IMG/VR virus record: IMGVR_UViG_3300025327_001907
Coordinates: 1 to 54,401 of that record
Direction: 5' to 3' (one strand)
DNA from: a virus
Length of the DNA stretch: 54,401 nucleotides
This document shows positions 8,324 to 16,824 of this stretch, piece by piece. Made by a program: the position numbers and the translations under genes. Position 1 is the stretch's first letter, and each line of letters begins with the position of its first letter. The notes under the pieces were generated by a model. It was not told the DNA's origin. It saw only the letters and a program-made list of their open reading frames with translations, and did not search any database.

Positions 8324-9283
8324 TTAGTCCAGACTCCTCACACGGCCGCGGAGCCGGCTGTTGCCGGAAGTCGCGGGCGCCTGATGCTCGGTGGTTTCCG
8401 CCGCACGACGGCGCGGCGTCGGTGCGGGATCGGGGGCATCCACCGGATCTGGTGGGGCCGCCCGGCGCCCCCGGGCGGGTGGCGGAGAAGCTGTGGGCTC
8501 CTCGCTGTTCCCTGGGTCTTCCGGGTCATCCTCGGATTCCTGCGTGGGCTGTCGCGGCGCCGGTTCGCGCCGCTCGGTCGTCTGCCGTGCGGCCGGGGCG
8601 GATGTGCCGTTGTAGATGGCCTCCATCTCGGCGTCGGACTTGAACTCCTGAACCCTCGATAGATCGGGCAGCTCGAAGGTCTCGTTGGCGATTTCCTGGT
8701 AAAGGGCGGCCACGCTGTCGCTCGGGTGGTTGAGCAACTTGGACGACGGGAACTTGCTGTTCTGGCGTGCGGGTTGCACGTCGTATTTCGTCGTCTGTCC
8801 CTGCCCTTCCTTGATCACGATGAGGTCGTAGCCGTCGTTCAGACTGCTCATGTCGCCGTATTCGTCCTCGTTCAAGTAAAGGCGCTTGATCACCTTGAAG
8901 CACTGCGTCGGCGGGCAGCGCCAGACCTGAACGCCATCCTCGGGGTGGTTGACATCGACGATGTTGATCAGGTAGCCGACACGAACGGAGATGGTGTCGC
9001 CTTCCTCCGCGTCCTCCGGCGCCTGGCTCTTCTTGAGGCGCTTCGCCAGACGGCAGAGGAAGCAGGAGTCGCGGACGCCGGATTCTTCGGGACAGGCCAC
9101 GGGCGCCTCGTCAGGGCCGACGCCGAAGTGCGTGCCCGTGCGGTACCAGAATCTGTCCGCTTCGGGTGAGTACGGTGGCATCACGCGGAGGCGGTTCTCG
9201 CCGTCGGCTGCCTTCCAGAAATCGCTGCCGGAGCCGACCTTCTCCTGCTGCATGGTGTCGCGATTGGTCTTCCCGTAAGGCAT
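8324..9283 (-). CDS. gp32-like single-stranded DNA-binding protein
   Basis: A 319-aa protein. The N-terminal core contains the phage SSB features FWKAADGENRLRVMPP, a Cys-rich zinc segment (CPEES..DSCFLCRLAKRLKK), then strands typical of T4 gp32-like proteins. The C-terminal third is disordered: acidic and Pro-rich with a short basic end (RLRGRVRSLD), where gp32 proteins bind partners. The ATG at 9283 has a strong GAGGAGGGG ribosome site; the 13-residue upstream extension is rejected. It lies between the RecA-like and UvsY-like genes, the expected order of a recombination-dependent replication set. Confidence 0.75.
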   Translation of the reverse strand: MPYGKTNRDTMQQEKVGSGSDFWKAADGENRLRVMPPYSPEADRFWYRTGTHFGVGPDEAPVACPEESGVRDSCFLCRLAKRLKKSQAPEDAEEGDTISVRVGYLINIVDVNHPEDGVQVWRCPPTQCFKVIKRLYLNEDEYGDMSSLNDGYDLIVIKEGQGQTTKYDVQPARQNSKFPSSKLLNHPSDSVAALYQEIANETFELPDLSRVQEFKSDAEMEAIYNGTSAPAARQTTERREPAPRQPTQESEDDPEDPGNSEEPTASPPPARGRRAAPPDPVDAPDPAPTPRRRAAETTEHQAPATSGNSRLRGRVRSLD

Positions 9284-9296
9284 CGAACCCCTCCTC

Positions 9297-9313
9297 GCGG
9301 GACGATCGCCCGC
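9297..9313 (-). promoter_or_regulatory. 17-bp near-palindrome in the SSB gene leader
   Basis: GCGGG and CCCGC arms surround CGATCG immediately upstream of the ribosome site of the ssDNA-binding protein gene. It could form a hairpin or bind a protein. Autoregulation of the SSB by leader binding is known for T4 gp32; applying it here is speculation. Confidence 0.3.
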
Positions 9314-9357
9314 GCTTCTCACTCAAAATCTAGGGAGGTGCGAGAAATAAAACAAGC

Positions 9358-9822
9358 CTATTCGGAGCGGCCGGCTGACCACTCCATGCGATCCCTGTTA
9401 TTGATGGCGATCAGGGCGCTGAGGCGTTGTTCGAGGGCACGCCGGACGACACCGAGGATGGCGGCGTCACGCCGGGCCTGGATGAGAATGTCGAGTCTGT
9501 CCTGATACTTGTCATCCCGAGTAATCTGCTTTTCGATCTGCTTCTCGGTAATCTTTTCGCGGGTCTGGCGGGCGTCGGCCCGGATCGCCTCGTCCAGCTC
9601 GGCCTCAACGTAATCCAGACGCCGACGTTCGACTTCAGCGGTGACGGCCGCTTCTTCGGCGAGCGTGCTCCAGAATGCGTACAGAGACGCCTGTTCGGCA
9701 AGCTGGTCGGGAACGTGAGTCTCGTCGATGCGTAGCGCCTCGTAGACCTCGTTCAAGTCGTAGATGGCGGCGTCGAGCGTAATCTTGGAATCGACCGGGA
9801 GTCCCTTGATGCGGTCAGGCAT
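9358..9822 (-). CDS. UvsY-like recombination mediator candidate
   Basis: A 154-aa helical protein. It has an early IDETHVPDQLAEQASLYAFW segment, a long charged helix in the middle, and a C-terminus RRALEQRLSALIAINNRDRMEW. This order (an IDE-N-type helix, charged helix, INNR..EW end) resembles phage UvsY-like/recombination mediator proteins, and the gene sits beside the SSB and RecA-like genes. ATG 9822 is chosen because GGAGG lies 5 bases upstream; it overlaps the dNMP kinase end by 8 bases. There are no catalytic motifs, so the assignment is mainly by shape and context. Confidence 0.45.
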   Translation of the reverse strand: MPDRIKGLPVDSKITLDAAIYDLNEVYEALRIDETHVPDQLAEQASLYAFWSTLAEEAAVTAEVERRRLDYVEAELDEAIRADARQTREKITEKQIEKQITRDDKYQDRLDILIQARRDAAILGVVRRALEQRLSALIAINNRDRMEWSAGRSE

Positions 9823-10513
9823 TGGAGCCTCCATGTCGGTACTGTCCCGCGTTGCAGTACAGATCGGGATAGAGGTTGGCATAGAACTCGTGGATGTCGG
9901 GCATCTCGTCTGCGGTAACCGGCTCGCCGCTGAGGAATCCGATGACCTCCGCGGTCAGCTCCGGCAGGTTGCCGAACTTTGAGACGAACGACGCATCCTT
10001 GGGGTATGCCTGCCACTCCTGTTCACTGGGGTGACTGAGCAGCAGGTCAATCTTCTGGGGTGAAGTCCCGTGGTCATGGAGGTACTCCATGAGTTCTACG
10101 CGAGACATCGATAGCTCGACGATGCGAAACCCTTGCGCGCGAAGCATGTCCAGTTCGTTCGTGAAACGGGCGTCGGTGGCGACGAATCGGCTGGCCTTCT
10201 GCCCCGAGATCAGCGCAGCGGTCTGGCGAACCCAGTAGTCCGGGTCTTGACTTCGGCGGTATTCGGTTCCCCACCACTGCAAAATGGGGCGTACGAGTGG
10301 TTTGTACTGGTTGAGCCGTTCTGGCGTCCAGAAAGCCTCGGGCTCGCCCGGAATACCGGGTTGGACGCTGTTGAGAGCCTGGCAGACTTCAGACTTGAGT
10401 GCGTCCGCAAACGAGACGCGACGAAATCCGTAGGTCTCCGTGAGGTAAGCAGCGACGGAATCCTTCCCACTTCGCATCCAGCCCACGAGGGCCACGTTGG
10501 GGAGGGTTTTCAT
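9815..10513 (-). CDS. deoxynucleoside monophosphate kinase
   Basis: A 232-aa P-loop kinase. VALVGWMRSGKDSVAAYL near residues 8-25 is the GxxxSGKD loop of phage dNMP kinases (T4 gp1 type). It is followed by YGFRRVSFADALK, the substrate segment, and RFVATDARFTNELDMLR, the typical VxDxRFxxE motif. It phosphorylates dNMPs to supply dNTP precursors. The true start is the ATG at 10513, overlapping the TGA of the nucleotidase (ATGA); the 126-residue upstream extension is antisense-like sequence. Adjacent to a nucleotidase, it forms a small nucleotide-metabolism pair. Confidence 0.88.
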   Translation of the reverse strand: MKTLPNVALVGWMRSGKDSVAAYLTETYGFRRVSFADALKSEVCQALNSVQPGIPGEPEAFWTPERLNQYKPLVRPILQWWGTEYRRSQDPDYWVRQTAALISGQKASRFVATDARFTNELDMLRAQGFRIVELSMSRVELMEYLHDHGTSPQKIDLLLSHPSEQEWQAYPKDASFVSKFGNLPELTAEVIGFLSGEPVTADEMPDIHEFYANLYPDLYCNAGQYRHGGSNA

Positions 10514-11040
10514 TGATTCACTGCCTCCAAGAACTGCGCCACGGAATCGACGACCTGGAAATGCTCCTCGGACTGTGAGAGCCAAAGTTCCTGTGTATTC
10601 CACGGCCGACGAAGAATCACGGCCGTTCGTCCTCCAAGCGCGATCTGCATCGCGTGTGGAATGCGATCGGTCAGGTGGTTCGTGATTTCGTTCTCCCGCA
10701 TGGCGCGGGCCTTGTCCATTGTCAGGATGACGTGGCGGGCATCGCTGGAGGGGAGGCGCTGCTTTGCGAGCCATTCCCGCGTGAGCACATGCATCCGGTT
10801 CGTTATAGGCCGACTCGCGAGCCAGAAGATGGCATGGCCGCGGCCGTGGAAGCCACGTAGGGCTTTCCTGTCGGCCGGGGTCAACACGCACGTCAGACCA
10901 CTCCAGAACTCCGCCTCGTGATCATCGATCCAAGCGTCGAGCAGCTCGTAGCTGGTGGTAACGTTGAGTTGCTTGGCAAGCGCGGCGACAGCCTGGTTGA
11001 AGCCAGCCGTCACGCCGTCTACGTCGAGGGAAACTCGCAC
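10510..11040 (-). CDS. HAD-family nucleotidase, copy 1
   Basis: A 176-aa protein. Motif I is SLDVDGVTAGFN (DxDG), motif II WLASRP, and a later DRIPHAMQIA helix precedes the last strand. The layout fits 5'(3')-deoxyribonucleotidases of the HAD superfamily, which remove phosphate from (d)NMPs. The stop codon overlaps the dNMP kinase start, so the two antagonistic nucleotide enzymes are made from one message. A second HAD protein is encoded at 49534-50136. Confidence 0.75.
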   Translation of the reverse strand: MRVSLDVDGVTAGFNQAVAALAKQLNVTTSYELLDAWIDDHEAEFWSGLTCVLTPADRKALRGFHGRGHAIFWLASRPITNRMHVLTREWLAKQRLPSSDARHVILTMDKARAMRENEITNHLTDRIPHAMQIALGGRTAVILRRPWNTQELWLSQSEEHFQVVDSVAQFLEAVNQ

Positions 11041-11270
11041 TGCTCTTCCTCGCCACCGGGCCTTGGCGCCTCAAGGTGATATCGCCAAGATTTCACGCGC
11101 AGGCCGGTCTTACCCTGCAACGATAAAAAGTGCGTCGCTTTTTCGCAAGCGGCCGCGGAATCCTCGGCAGGAATACTGTTGACCCAGCACTGAAGCCGGA
11201 AGCCAGTGCGTTCACCGGGATGCGTTCCCGGCGGAAGGTGCCCCACGAGCACGTCGAATAGCTTGAGCAT
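11019..11270 (-). CDS. small hypothetical protein
   Basis: An 83-aa protein with an AGGAGG ribosome site 7 bases before the ATG. It overlaps the nucleotidase start by 22 bases and follows the primase-helicase gene by 9 bases. A single domain is suggested by WVNSIPAEDSAAACEKATHF and a basic strand TGLRVKSWRYHLE. No family recognised. Confidence 0.6.
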   Translation of the reverse strand: MLKLFDVLVGHLPPGTHPGERTGFRLQCWVNSIPAEDSAAACEKATHFLSLQGKTGLRVKSWRYHLEAPRPGGEEEQCEFPST

Positions 11271-11279
11271 GATGTCCTC

Positions 11280-13571
11280 CTACCCGCGAGTTCTGAGTTC
11301 CTCCACGAAGTCTTCGGCGGTGTTCTTTCGAATAACCTCGGCGCGTTCGAGTGAGTCCATGAGGCGGTTAAATGTGGTGCTTCCCCAGCGCGAGAACCGC
11401 TTCTGTAGGTTCCGACGGCTGGCGGAGCCGTGTTCGCGGATGAACGCGAGAATCTCGCCCTCCATCTGGGCGTCATGAGACGCCAGCAAGGAATCCACGA
11501 GGCGCAGGCTGACGTTGGCGGTGAAGCGGGCGAGACAGAAACCAATCTCGACATCTTCCACGTCGATCGTGGTCTCCTCCTGGTTGGCGGATGTGACGGC
11601 GCAGGCGGCAAGGATGAGCGCGAATTTGCAGGCGTACTCAGTCGTGCGCTCCGTGGCGGCCAATTGGCTGACCGAGAATGTCGCCGACTTCGCTTCCCAT
11701 TCGTTGAACAGTTCCACCCAGCGCTGTTCCGCATCCTTCGTGAACGTGAAGTTGATCGGCTTCAGCGACCTCTCCGCGCCCTCGAAACGTTTGAACACGC
11801 GTTGCAGGAAGTCGATGAGTTTGTCAATCGCATCCTGATCCGGGACTTGGGGAAGGGCGATCGCCTCGCGCAGGGGGCCTTCTACGAATAGAAGACGGTT
11901 TCCGAACCCGCTGTGCCAGTCCTCTTCAGAGAAGTGTCGCCCGAGGAATTCGGGCGTACTGCCACTCAAGATGCTGACGTAGGGGTGAACGATGACGAGG
12001 GGTTTGTTCCTTGTTGGAAGGCGGAGCTGTTCCGGTGTGTTGAAGACGTTGAGCAGTGTGGGGATCATGGTGGAGCCGCCGGGGCCGCCACCCTTCGCCT
12101 TCGCCAGCAGCGTTGTGAATTCATCTTGAAGAATCAGCGCGCGGCGATGGAGCTTATCGTAGAGACGTTCCTCCCCGATGATCTCGTTGTTCTTGTCGCG
12201 CTTCCTGCTGGTTTGTCCCATCGCAGCGCGGATGACATCAAGCTCTTCAGGGTCAGCATCGGCGAACGCCAAATCCTGAAGCAGACCCTCGGCGCTTCCT
12301 CCTGCGGACGAGATCCGCAGGCTGCCGTCGATGTAGTGTGCAACCCCCTCAACCGCCCACGACATCGCCGTGGACTTCTTGGCGCGCCCGGTGGGGCCGA
12401 TCAGGCACGTGTACTGGTTCGGGAAAATCTGGCGCCCGTAGAAGGCAGCAATCCGGCGGCCGAGTACGGCCCCGATGACGTTCATGAGGGAGAAGTAGTG
12501 AAACTCGGCCGGCGCAGAAGTCGTGTGCTTCAGGGCCTCCGCGTATGTCAGAAAGGGGTCAACCCAACCATCTTCGGAGAGAGCGGACACCTCAGGAGCG
12601 GCAGGCCGCTCGCGCTCTGATTCCACACGCACATTGACGGTGTAGCTACGGCTCTCGCAAGTCGAGAGGATGGACTCAAACGCGTCTTTGTCGCCCCGAA
12701 CATGCACCCAGAGGTCACTCAAGTCGAAGCCCTTCTTCGACTTCGCCAACTCATCCGGGAGGTCGAGTATCGTGGCACCAATCCCTTCACGAGACAGAAA
12801 ATTCGCCAGCTTCGACGATCCTTCGCGGCCCGCAGCGTCCACGTCGTAGATGATGATGGCGTCCTTCACGCCCTTGTCGAGAAGGCGACTGACTGCGCGG
12901 GTACTCGGCAAACTGCCCTCGCCGGCCACGAAACTGATAGCTGGAAACCCGTTGAAGTGCATCACCCACGCGTCAGGCGGCCCGGCGCAGACGTAGACGG
13001 TCGGACTGTTCACCCGCCAGAGGTTGTAGACGAGATCCTTAGCAGCGAACTTCTCGCCCTTGAACGTCGGCTGCCATGCATACTTGGGGCGGTTGGTCTG
13101 ATCGGGTTGGAGCCAGCGTCCACGCTTGAAGATGCGGTGATCAGTGTGAAAGAGGCTGGTTTCATCCTCGATAGCCGGATCGACCCAGGGATCGCACCCG
13201 GCGATGGAATAGCCGCCAGGGCTCTTGCCCACGTCGAACTCATCAATGAGCCAGTCCCGCGGAAGTAACCGGCTCTCGGCGAGGTCACCAACCACGTCCT
13301 TTGGCTTGGTGCCGTGACGACGTGCGGCCGAGTCAAGCGCCAGTTCCAGCAACTCGTTCAAGTTGGAACCGACCTCGCATCCTGCCATGCACCGGATACC
13401 CCCATCCGTGACATTGATGCGCAAGGAGGGAGAACTGTCGGAGTGAAGAGGACAGTGAACGCTCAACCATCCTTCTTCGTTGGAGTCGAGATCGCAGTCG
13501 GACGTGTCGAGCCAGCGGAGATCGAGAATCTCTTGCCAGACTTCCGGCCAAGGTTTGAACTTCGGTGCCAC
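11280..13571 (-). CDS. primase-helicase (CHC2 zinc finger, TOPRIM, DUF3987-type ATPase)
   Basis: A 763-aa protein. A CHC2 zinc finger occupies residues 40-65 (C40, H43, C61, C65). A TOPRIM-like domain follows (191-265) with VYVCAGPPDAW and IYDVDAAG. A long ATPase domain from about 340 carries the P-loop IGPTGRAKKST (391-401) and a Walker B-like LILQDEFTTLL. The C-terminal 70 residues look like a winged helix. It would prime and unwind at the fork. Two deviations stand out. The catalytic Glu expected in the first TOPRIM motif (EGxxDA) is Ala196, and the P-loop has Ala-Lys-Lys-Ser where Gly-Lys-Ser/Thr is usual; RK/KK variants may exist in this ATPase family. Confidence 0.82.
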   Translation of the reverse strand: MAPKFKPWPEVWQEILDLRWLDTSDCDLDSNEEGWLSVHCPLHSDSSPSLRINVTDGGIRCMAGCEVGSNLNELLELALDSAARRHGTKPKDVVGDLAESRLLPRDWLIDEFDVGKSPGGYSIAGCDPWVDPAIEDETSLFHTDHRIFKRGRWLQPDQTNRPKYAWQPTFKGEKFAAKDLVYNLWRVNSPTVYVCAGPPDAWVMHFNGFPAISFVAGEGSLPSTRAVSRLLDKGVKDAIIIYDVDAAGREGSSKLANFLSREGIGATILDLPDELAKSKKGFDLSDLWVHVRGDKDAFESILSTCESRSYTVNVRVESERERPAAPEVSALSEDGWVDPFLTYAEALKHTTSAPAEFHYFSLMNVIGAVLGRRIAAFYGRQIFPNQYTCLIGPTGRAKKSTAMSWAVEGVAHYIDGSLRISSAGGSAEGLLQDLAFADADPEELDVIRAAMGQTSRKRDKNNEIIGEERLYDKLHRRALILQDEFTTLLAKAKGGGPGGSTMIPTLLNVFNTPEQLRLPTRNKPLVIVHPYVSILSGSTPEFLGRHFSEEDWHSGFGNRLLFVEGPLREAIALPQVPDQDAIDKLIDFLQRVFKRFEGAERSLKPINFTFTKDAEQRWVELFNEWEAKSATFSVSQLAATERTTEYACKFALILAACAVTSANQEETTIDVEDVEIGFCLARFTANVSLRLVDSLLASHDAQMEGEILAFIREHGSASRRNLQKRFSRWGSTTFNRLMDSLERAEVIRKNTAEDFVEELRTRG

Positions 13572-13579
13572 AGAGAGTC

Positions 13580-13840
13580 CTACTCAGTCAGGTCGAGGTC
13601 TTCGGCGTACACATCGAAGGAAGCGCCGCAGGGTTGGAGGCGCTCCGGCGCGATAAGAGCGAGGCGTACGGCGTCCTGTTCAGACTTTGCGTTCACAAGA
13701 TAATGTCGGGTCTCCGTCACGACCACCACGTAATTCGGTTCTAGGCGAGGCTCGACGGGCGACAACGCAGGATCGGGTGGTGGGGCCGTGTCGTCTACTT
13801 TCACCGCCGTTGTGGGTTCAGACAGTGCAACTGCTACCAT
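13580..13840 (-). CDS. small hypothetical protein
   Basis: An 86-aa protein with a GGGAGG ribosome site. A Pro/Thr-rich N-terminal 35 residues is followed by a compact domain, PNYVVVVTETRHYLVNAKSEQ, in a beta-strand/helix pattern (VVVTETRHYLV..SEQDAVRLAL). It lies between the winged-helix gene and the primase-helicase gene. Function not recognised. Confidence 0.6.
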   Translation of the reverse strand: MVAVALSEPTTAVKVDDTAPPPDPALSPVEPRLEPNYVVVVTETRHYLVNAKSEQDAVRLALIAPERLQPCGASFDVYAEDLDLTE

Positions 13841-13841
13841 C

Positions 13842-14477
13842 TCAGCCTCCCGATGGGTGAGCCTTGGGCAAGACAGTGCCGCCCTTGTTCTGAAACTCCG
13901 AGGCCAGCCGTGTCAGGTGATACTCAAAGTATTTGATCTCGACGGGCTCCCCCGCGCCCCGGTGCTGGAACCACCAGGCCGCGATCTGTTTCAAGCTCTC
14001 CAGTGTGTACGCACGTAACATTCGATCCACGAAGAACGTATCGCGCGTCTTTCCGCGGCTGGGGCGCGGGTAGGTGATGTCGGTGTAGCGGTCGCAGAGT
14101 TCACACCAGTGATTGACGAACTCCCAGACCGACTTCCACGGACTCACGGGGATAGCCTTGCGGGCCGGTGCCGGCGTACCCTCAACCACCTCGGGGACAA
14201 CACCCAGCGAGAGATGCGGAGGATCGTCCTCAACATCGAATGTCGCGAAGCCCCGATCCACAAGTTCAAGGATGCTCTTGCGGAACCGGGCCTTGGACAT
14301 ACCGAAGAAGTGGATGAGAGATTCGGCATCGACGTGGACGCCGGAGAAGTCATTACCCGTCAGCCCTTCGTAAAGGGCGCCCGCCTCAGGAGATAGGGCC
14401 AGCTTCCAATAGGACTCCCACTGCGGCGGCAGGGGCACGAGCGGCTGGTCATGCGTAACTAAGAACGATGCCCCCAC
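13842..14477 (-). CDS. winged-helix replication-module protein
   Basis: A 211-aa protein. Residues 28-80 (LSPEAGALYEGLTGNDF..VDAESLIHFFGMSKARFRKSILELVDRGF) form a winged-helix DNA-binding pattern. A second helical domain follows a basic stretch (YPRPSRGKTRDTFF). GTG start at 14477 with GAGGG just upstream; it overlaps the helicase gene end by 19 bases. Lying between two helicase genes, it could be a replication initiator or helicase loader, but no loader motif is seen. Confidence 0.55.
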   Translation of the reverse strand: MGASFLVTHDQPLVPLPPQWESYWKLALSPEAGALYEGLTGNDFSGVHVDAESLIHFFGMSKARFRKSILELVDRGFATFDVEDDPPHLSLGVVPEVVEGTPAPARKAIPVSPWKSVWEFVNHWCELCDRYTDITYPRPSRGKTRDTFFVDRMLRAYTLESLKQIAAWWFQHRGAGEPVEIKYFEYHLTRLASEFQNKGGTVLPKAHPSGG

Positions 14478-16144
14478 GTTTCCCTCGCTTGCGGCGTGCG
14501 CAAATCTCCCGCGGCCAGTCTAGCTCGCAATTCCGAAACGGGCAAAATATTGCAGGAATACCCGGCTTTCCGAACAGCCTCCCGGCGTTCCTCACTGTGG
14601 TCGAGGAGCTTGAGTGAATGGCTGTCATTGAAGTCGAACGTCGGGAGATAGTCCTTCCCCTCGGAGAGCCGGAGGCCCCGTCCGATCCGCTGAATCTGCT
14701 TGTGGTGGGCGCGCATGCCACCCGCGAGGATGAGCGCGCCGATCTCCGGCACATCCACGCCCTCGTCAAGCCAGGTCGTGCCGATCAACACATCAATCTT
14801 GCCGCGGGCCAGCGCTCGAAGCAGAGTCTTGCGTTCATCCGTGCCTGTGCCGCTGCCAGGCACGAATTCAGCTTCCAGCCCCGCCTGACGTAGGTTCCGT
14901 TCCAACCATCGGCCCTGCTCGATACGTTGAAGCAGGATGAGTGTCGGCGCCTTCCATTTGCCCGCCACGGTTGCGGCAATCTCAACGATCAGCCGGTTCC
15001 GGCCCTCGTGCCGGACGATGCCCTCATCGTAGGCCCACTTGAACGAGAAATCCTCAGAGAACGGGGGGAACTCCGCATCGATAAAGACCACGTACGGGCG
15101 AGTTAGGTAACCCTCTTCAATGGCGGCGGTGGCGGAAAATGAGAAGATGATCTCACCCGTCGCCCCGACCACTTTCAGCTCTGTAGCCTTGTCCGACTTG
15201 AAGGCTGTGGCGGAATAGCCGTAACGTCTCGGGGCCGGGCAGGCGTTCACGACGGGCCACCACGTTTCGGCGGCGACTCGGTGGGTCTCATCAAGATGGA
15301 TGGCTTCGATCGTCGCGAGCCACGCCTCGACCGACTCCACGTCCGAGTAGTCCAGCAGGCCGTGACACTTGCGGGGCCGTGCCTGACTGTCGGCATAGGT
15401 TCGCCGGCAGTAGCGTTTGTCACGCTCTCCGGCCTCCCCGCAGGAAGAACAGGTGGGAGTCAATCGGCGGGCGAGCGTCTGGTAGAGCGCGGCCGTGATA
15501 AGTCCGCGCTGGTCAATATTGTCGCCCACGATGCCATAGAGAGGTTCTCTCGAATGTGGAAACGCGAGAGAGTCCTGGAACCGCTCAATAGTCTGATGGG
15601 CGAGATCGCGGGACGCCACCATGATGAGAGAACGAGCCGCGTCGCGGCGGATGACTTCTCCTAAAATGACTGTCTTGCCAGTACCAGTAGCGCTCTCAAA
15701 TACGCCGCGGCCGTGCTCGATGGCCCGGTTGACCGCTTCGACCTGGTAAGGACGTAGGTCTAGATCGGATGTGCCGCCAGCAAGTTGGGGCTCACCCTCA
15801 AGAGGAAGCGTTCGATCCTCATACTCCACCACGACCCCTTGACCGCGAAGATGGGCCACGGCCCGGTCGGCCAGCCCCCCAGGGAATGTGCCGTCGCGTT
15901 TGAGAAGACGGATGTAACCATCCCACTTCCCGGCCTTGTACAAGGGCATGAAATAGTAGCCCTCGACGCGATAGCGGAGGAGGCGGTTGACGGCCTCCCG
16001 AACGGGCTCCCAGCGGGTATGGAGCTTCGCATCCAGCTCGTTGCGGACAATGCGGGCTGTAGCGCCTTCGGGGATGATGACCGGAGCCTCGGCCTTGTGC
16101 TTCTTGCCGGGCCGCCAATAACGGTTTGGTGATTTTTTCGCCAT
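14459..16144 (-). CDS. SF2 DNA helicase, UvsW-like
   Basis: A 561-aa superfamily 2 helicase. The N-terminal domain (1-125) is like UvsW. Q-motif region LRPYQVEAVNRA, Walker A SATGTGKT (151-158), motif II LDETH (284-288), motif III YSATAF (310-315) and motif VI QRIGRGLRLSEG are all present. An insertion at 232-260 carries four Cys (CSSC, C246, C260) that could bind zinc. It would remodel recombination intermediates and forks with the RecA/SSB/UvsY set. A TAGAAT lies 9 bases before the ATG and no ribosome site is visible, so the mRNA may be leaderless or nearly so. Confidence 0.88.
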   Translation of the reverse strand: MAKKSPNRYWRPGKKHKAEAPVIIPEGATARIVRNELDAKLHTRWEPVREAVNRLLRYRVEGYYFMPLYKAGKWDGYIRLLKRDGTFPGGLADRAVAHLRGQGVVVEYEDRTLPLEGEPQLAGGTSDLDLRPYQVEAVNRAIEHGRGVFESATGTGKTVILGEVIRRDAARSLIMVASRDLAHQTIERFQDSLAFPHSREPLYGIVGDNIDQRGLITAALYQTLARRLTPTCSSCGEAGERDKRYCRRTYADSQARPRKCHGLLDYSDVESVEAWLATIEAIHLDETHRVAAETWWPVVNACPAPRRYGYSATAFKSDKATELKVVGATGEIIFSFSATAAIEEGYLTRPYVVFIDAEFPPFSEDFSFKWAYDEGIVRHEGRNRLIVEIAATVAGKWKAPTLILLQRIEQGRWLERNLRQAGLEAEFVPGSGTGTDERKTLLRALARGKIDVLIGTTWLDEGVDVPEIGALILAGGMRAHHKQIQRIGRGLRLSEGKDYLPTFDFNDSHSLKLLDHSEERREAVRKAGYSCNILPVSELRARLAAGDLRTPQARETWGHRS

Positions 16145-16189
16145 GTCCGTACAATTCTACGCACGCTTGAGAAATCTCGGGAGGGACTC
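16145..16189. promoter_or_regulatory. divergent intergenic region, probable promoter of the replication operon
   Basis: This 45-bp gap separates the leftward helicase operon from the rightward pair. On the minus strand TAGAAT lies 9 bases before the helicase ATG; a convincing -35 is not seen. The rightward gene has a clear GGGAGG ribosome site. It is the only place from which the whole leftward replication block could be started. Confidence 0.4.
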
Positions 16190-16489
16190 ATGACAGGAAA
16201 CAACCAGAGACCGGAGGCGGCAGAGGACATCCGCCGCTTCGTCGATCCAACCGGGTACCGGAACACGCTCAATCAGGCGAAGAGCCACCTGATCGATCAG
16301 GTGAACGCCATCTTCGTCGATATCGATCTGATAACCGAGAACCCCCACATGACTGCGACGGAGCGTCTCGACTCCATCGCGGCGCTCGAACGCCGGTGCC
16401 GCGATCTCAACTGGCGCATTGAGGAGGTCGCGCGTCGAATTAAGCGGTTCGACGGGGTACAGGCGGAAGCTGCGGGCAAAACATCGTGA
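16190..16489 (+). CDS. small helical hypothetical protein
   Basis: A 99-aa protein, helical throughout, with heptad-like spacing in residues 45-90 (ERLDSIAALERRCRDLNWRI). GGGAGG ribosome site 5 bases before the ATG. The first of two rightward genes interrupting the leftward genome; its TGA overlaps the GTG of the next gene. Function not recognised. Confidence 0.65.
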   Translation: MTGNNQRPEAAEDIRRFVDPTGYRNTLNQAKSHLIDQVNAIFVDIDLITENPHMTATERLDSIAALERRCRDLNWRIEEVARRIKRFDGVQAEAAGKTS

Positions 16490-16824
16490 GCCAAGAGCGG
16501 TACCGGGACTGGGGGCCGCTAGAACTTCCACCATCCGACGCAGATCGAGAAACACTCCGCCGGCACTTCCTTTTGGTGGCCGACCGTTTTGCCTGTTGTC
16601 CACATGATGTCGCACTTGGCACCTGTCAGGGATGCGGAAACACCGCACCCGAGGGTGGCCTAACGCATGGACGCCACGACAAGGCGGGACGCAATCGATA
16701 CTGTTCCGCCATCTGTGAAGCCACCGCGGAACGGTATCGGGCGCTCCTGCATAGGAATCGACCTGCCACGCCTTCTGCGCCATCAGAGGTTCACATTCCC
16801 GAGGCACCACCACTCACTTGTTGA
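16486..16824 (+). CDS. small Cys-rich hypothetical protein
   Basis: A 112-aa protein with CCPHDVALGTCQGCG (residues 37-51) and YCSAIC (72-77), probably zinc-binding. GTG start overlapping the preceding stop (GTGA). The end overlaps the end of the leftward tail-fibre gene by 42 bases, so the two transcripts are antisense at their 3' ends. Confidence 0.6.
   Translation: MSQERYRDWGPLELPPSDADRETLRRHFLLVADRFACCPHDVALGTCQGCGNTAPEGGLTHGRHDKAGRNRYCSAICEATAERYRALLHRNRPATPSAPSEVHIPEAPPLTC

Noticed and set aside
7460-8662. 400-aa plus-strand frame antisense to the RecA-like and SSB genes
   Set aside because: It is the mirror of strongly supported genes, rich in His/Arg/Val, with no ribosome site or recognisable domain; a shadow frame of GC-rich DNA.
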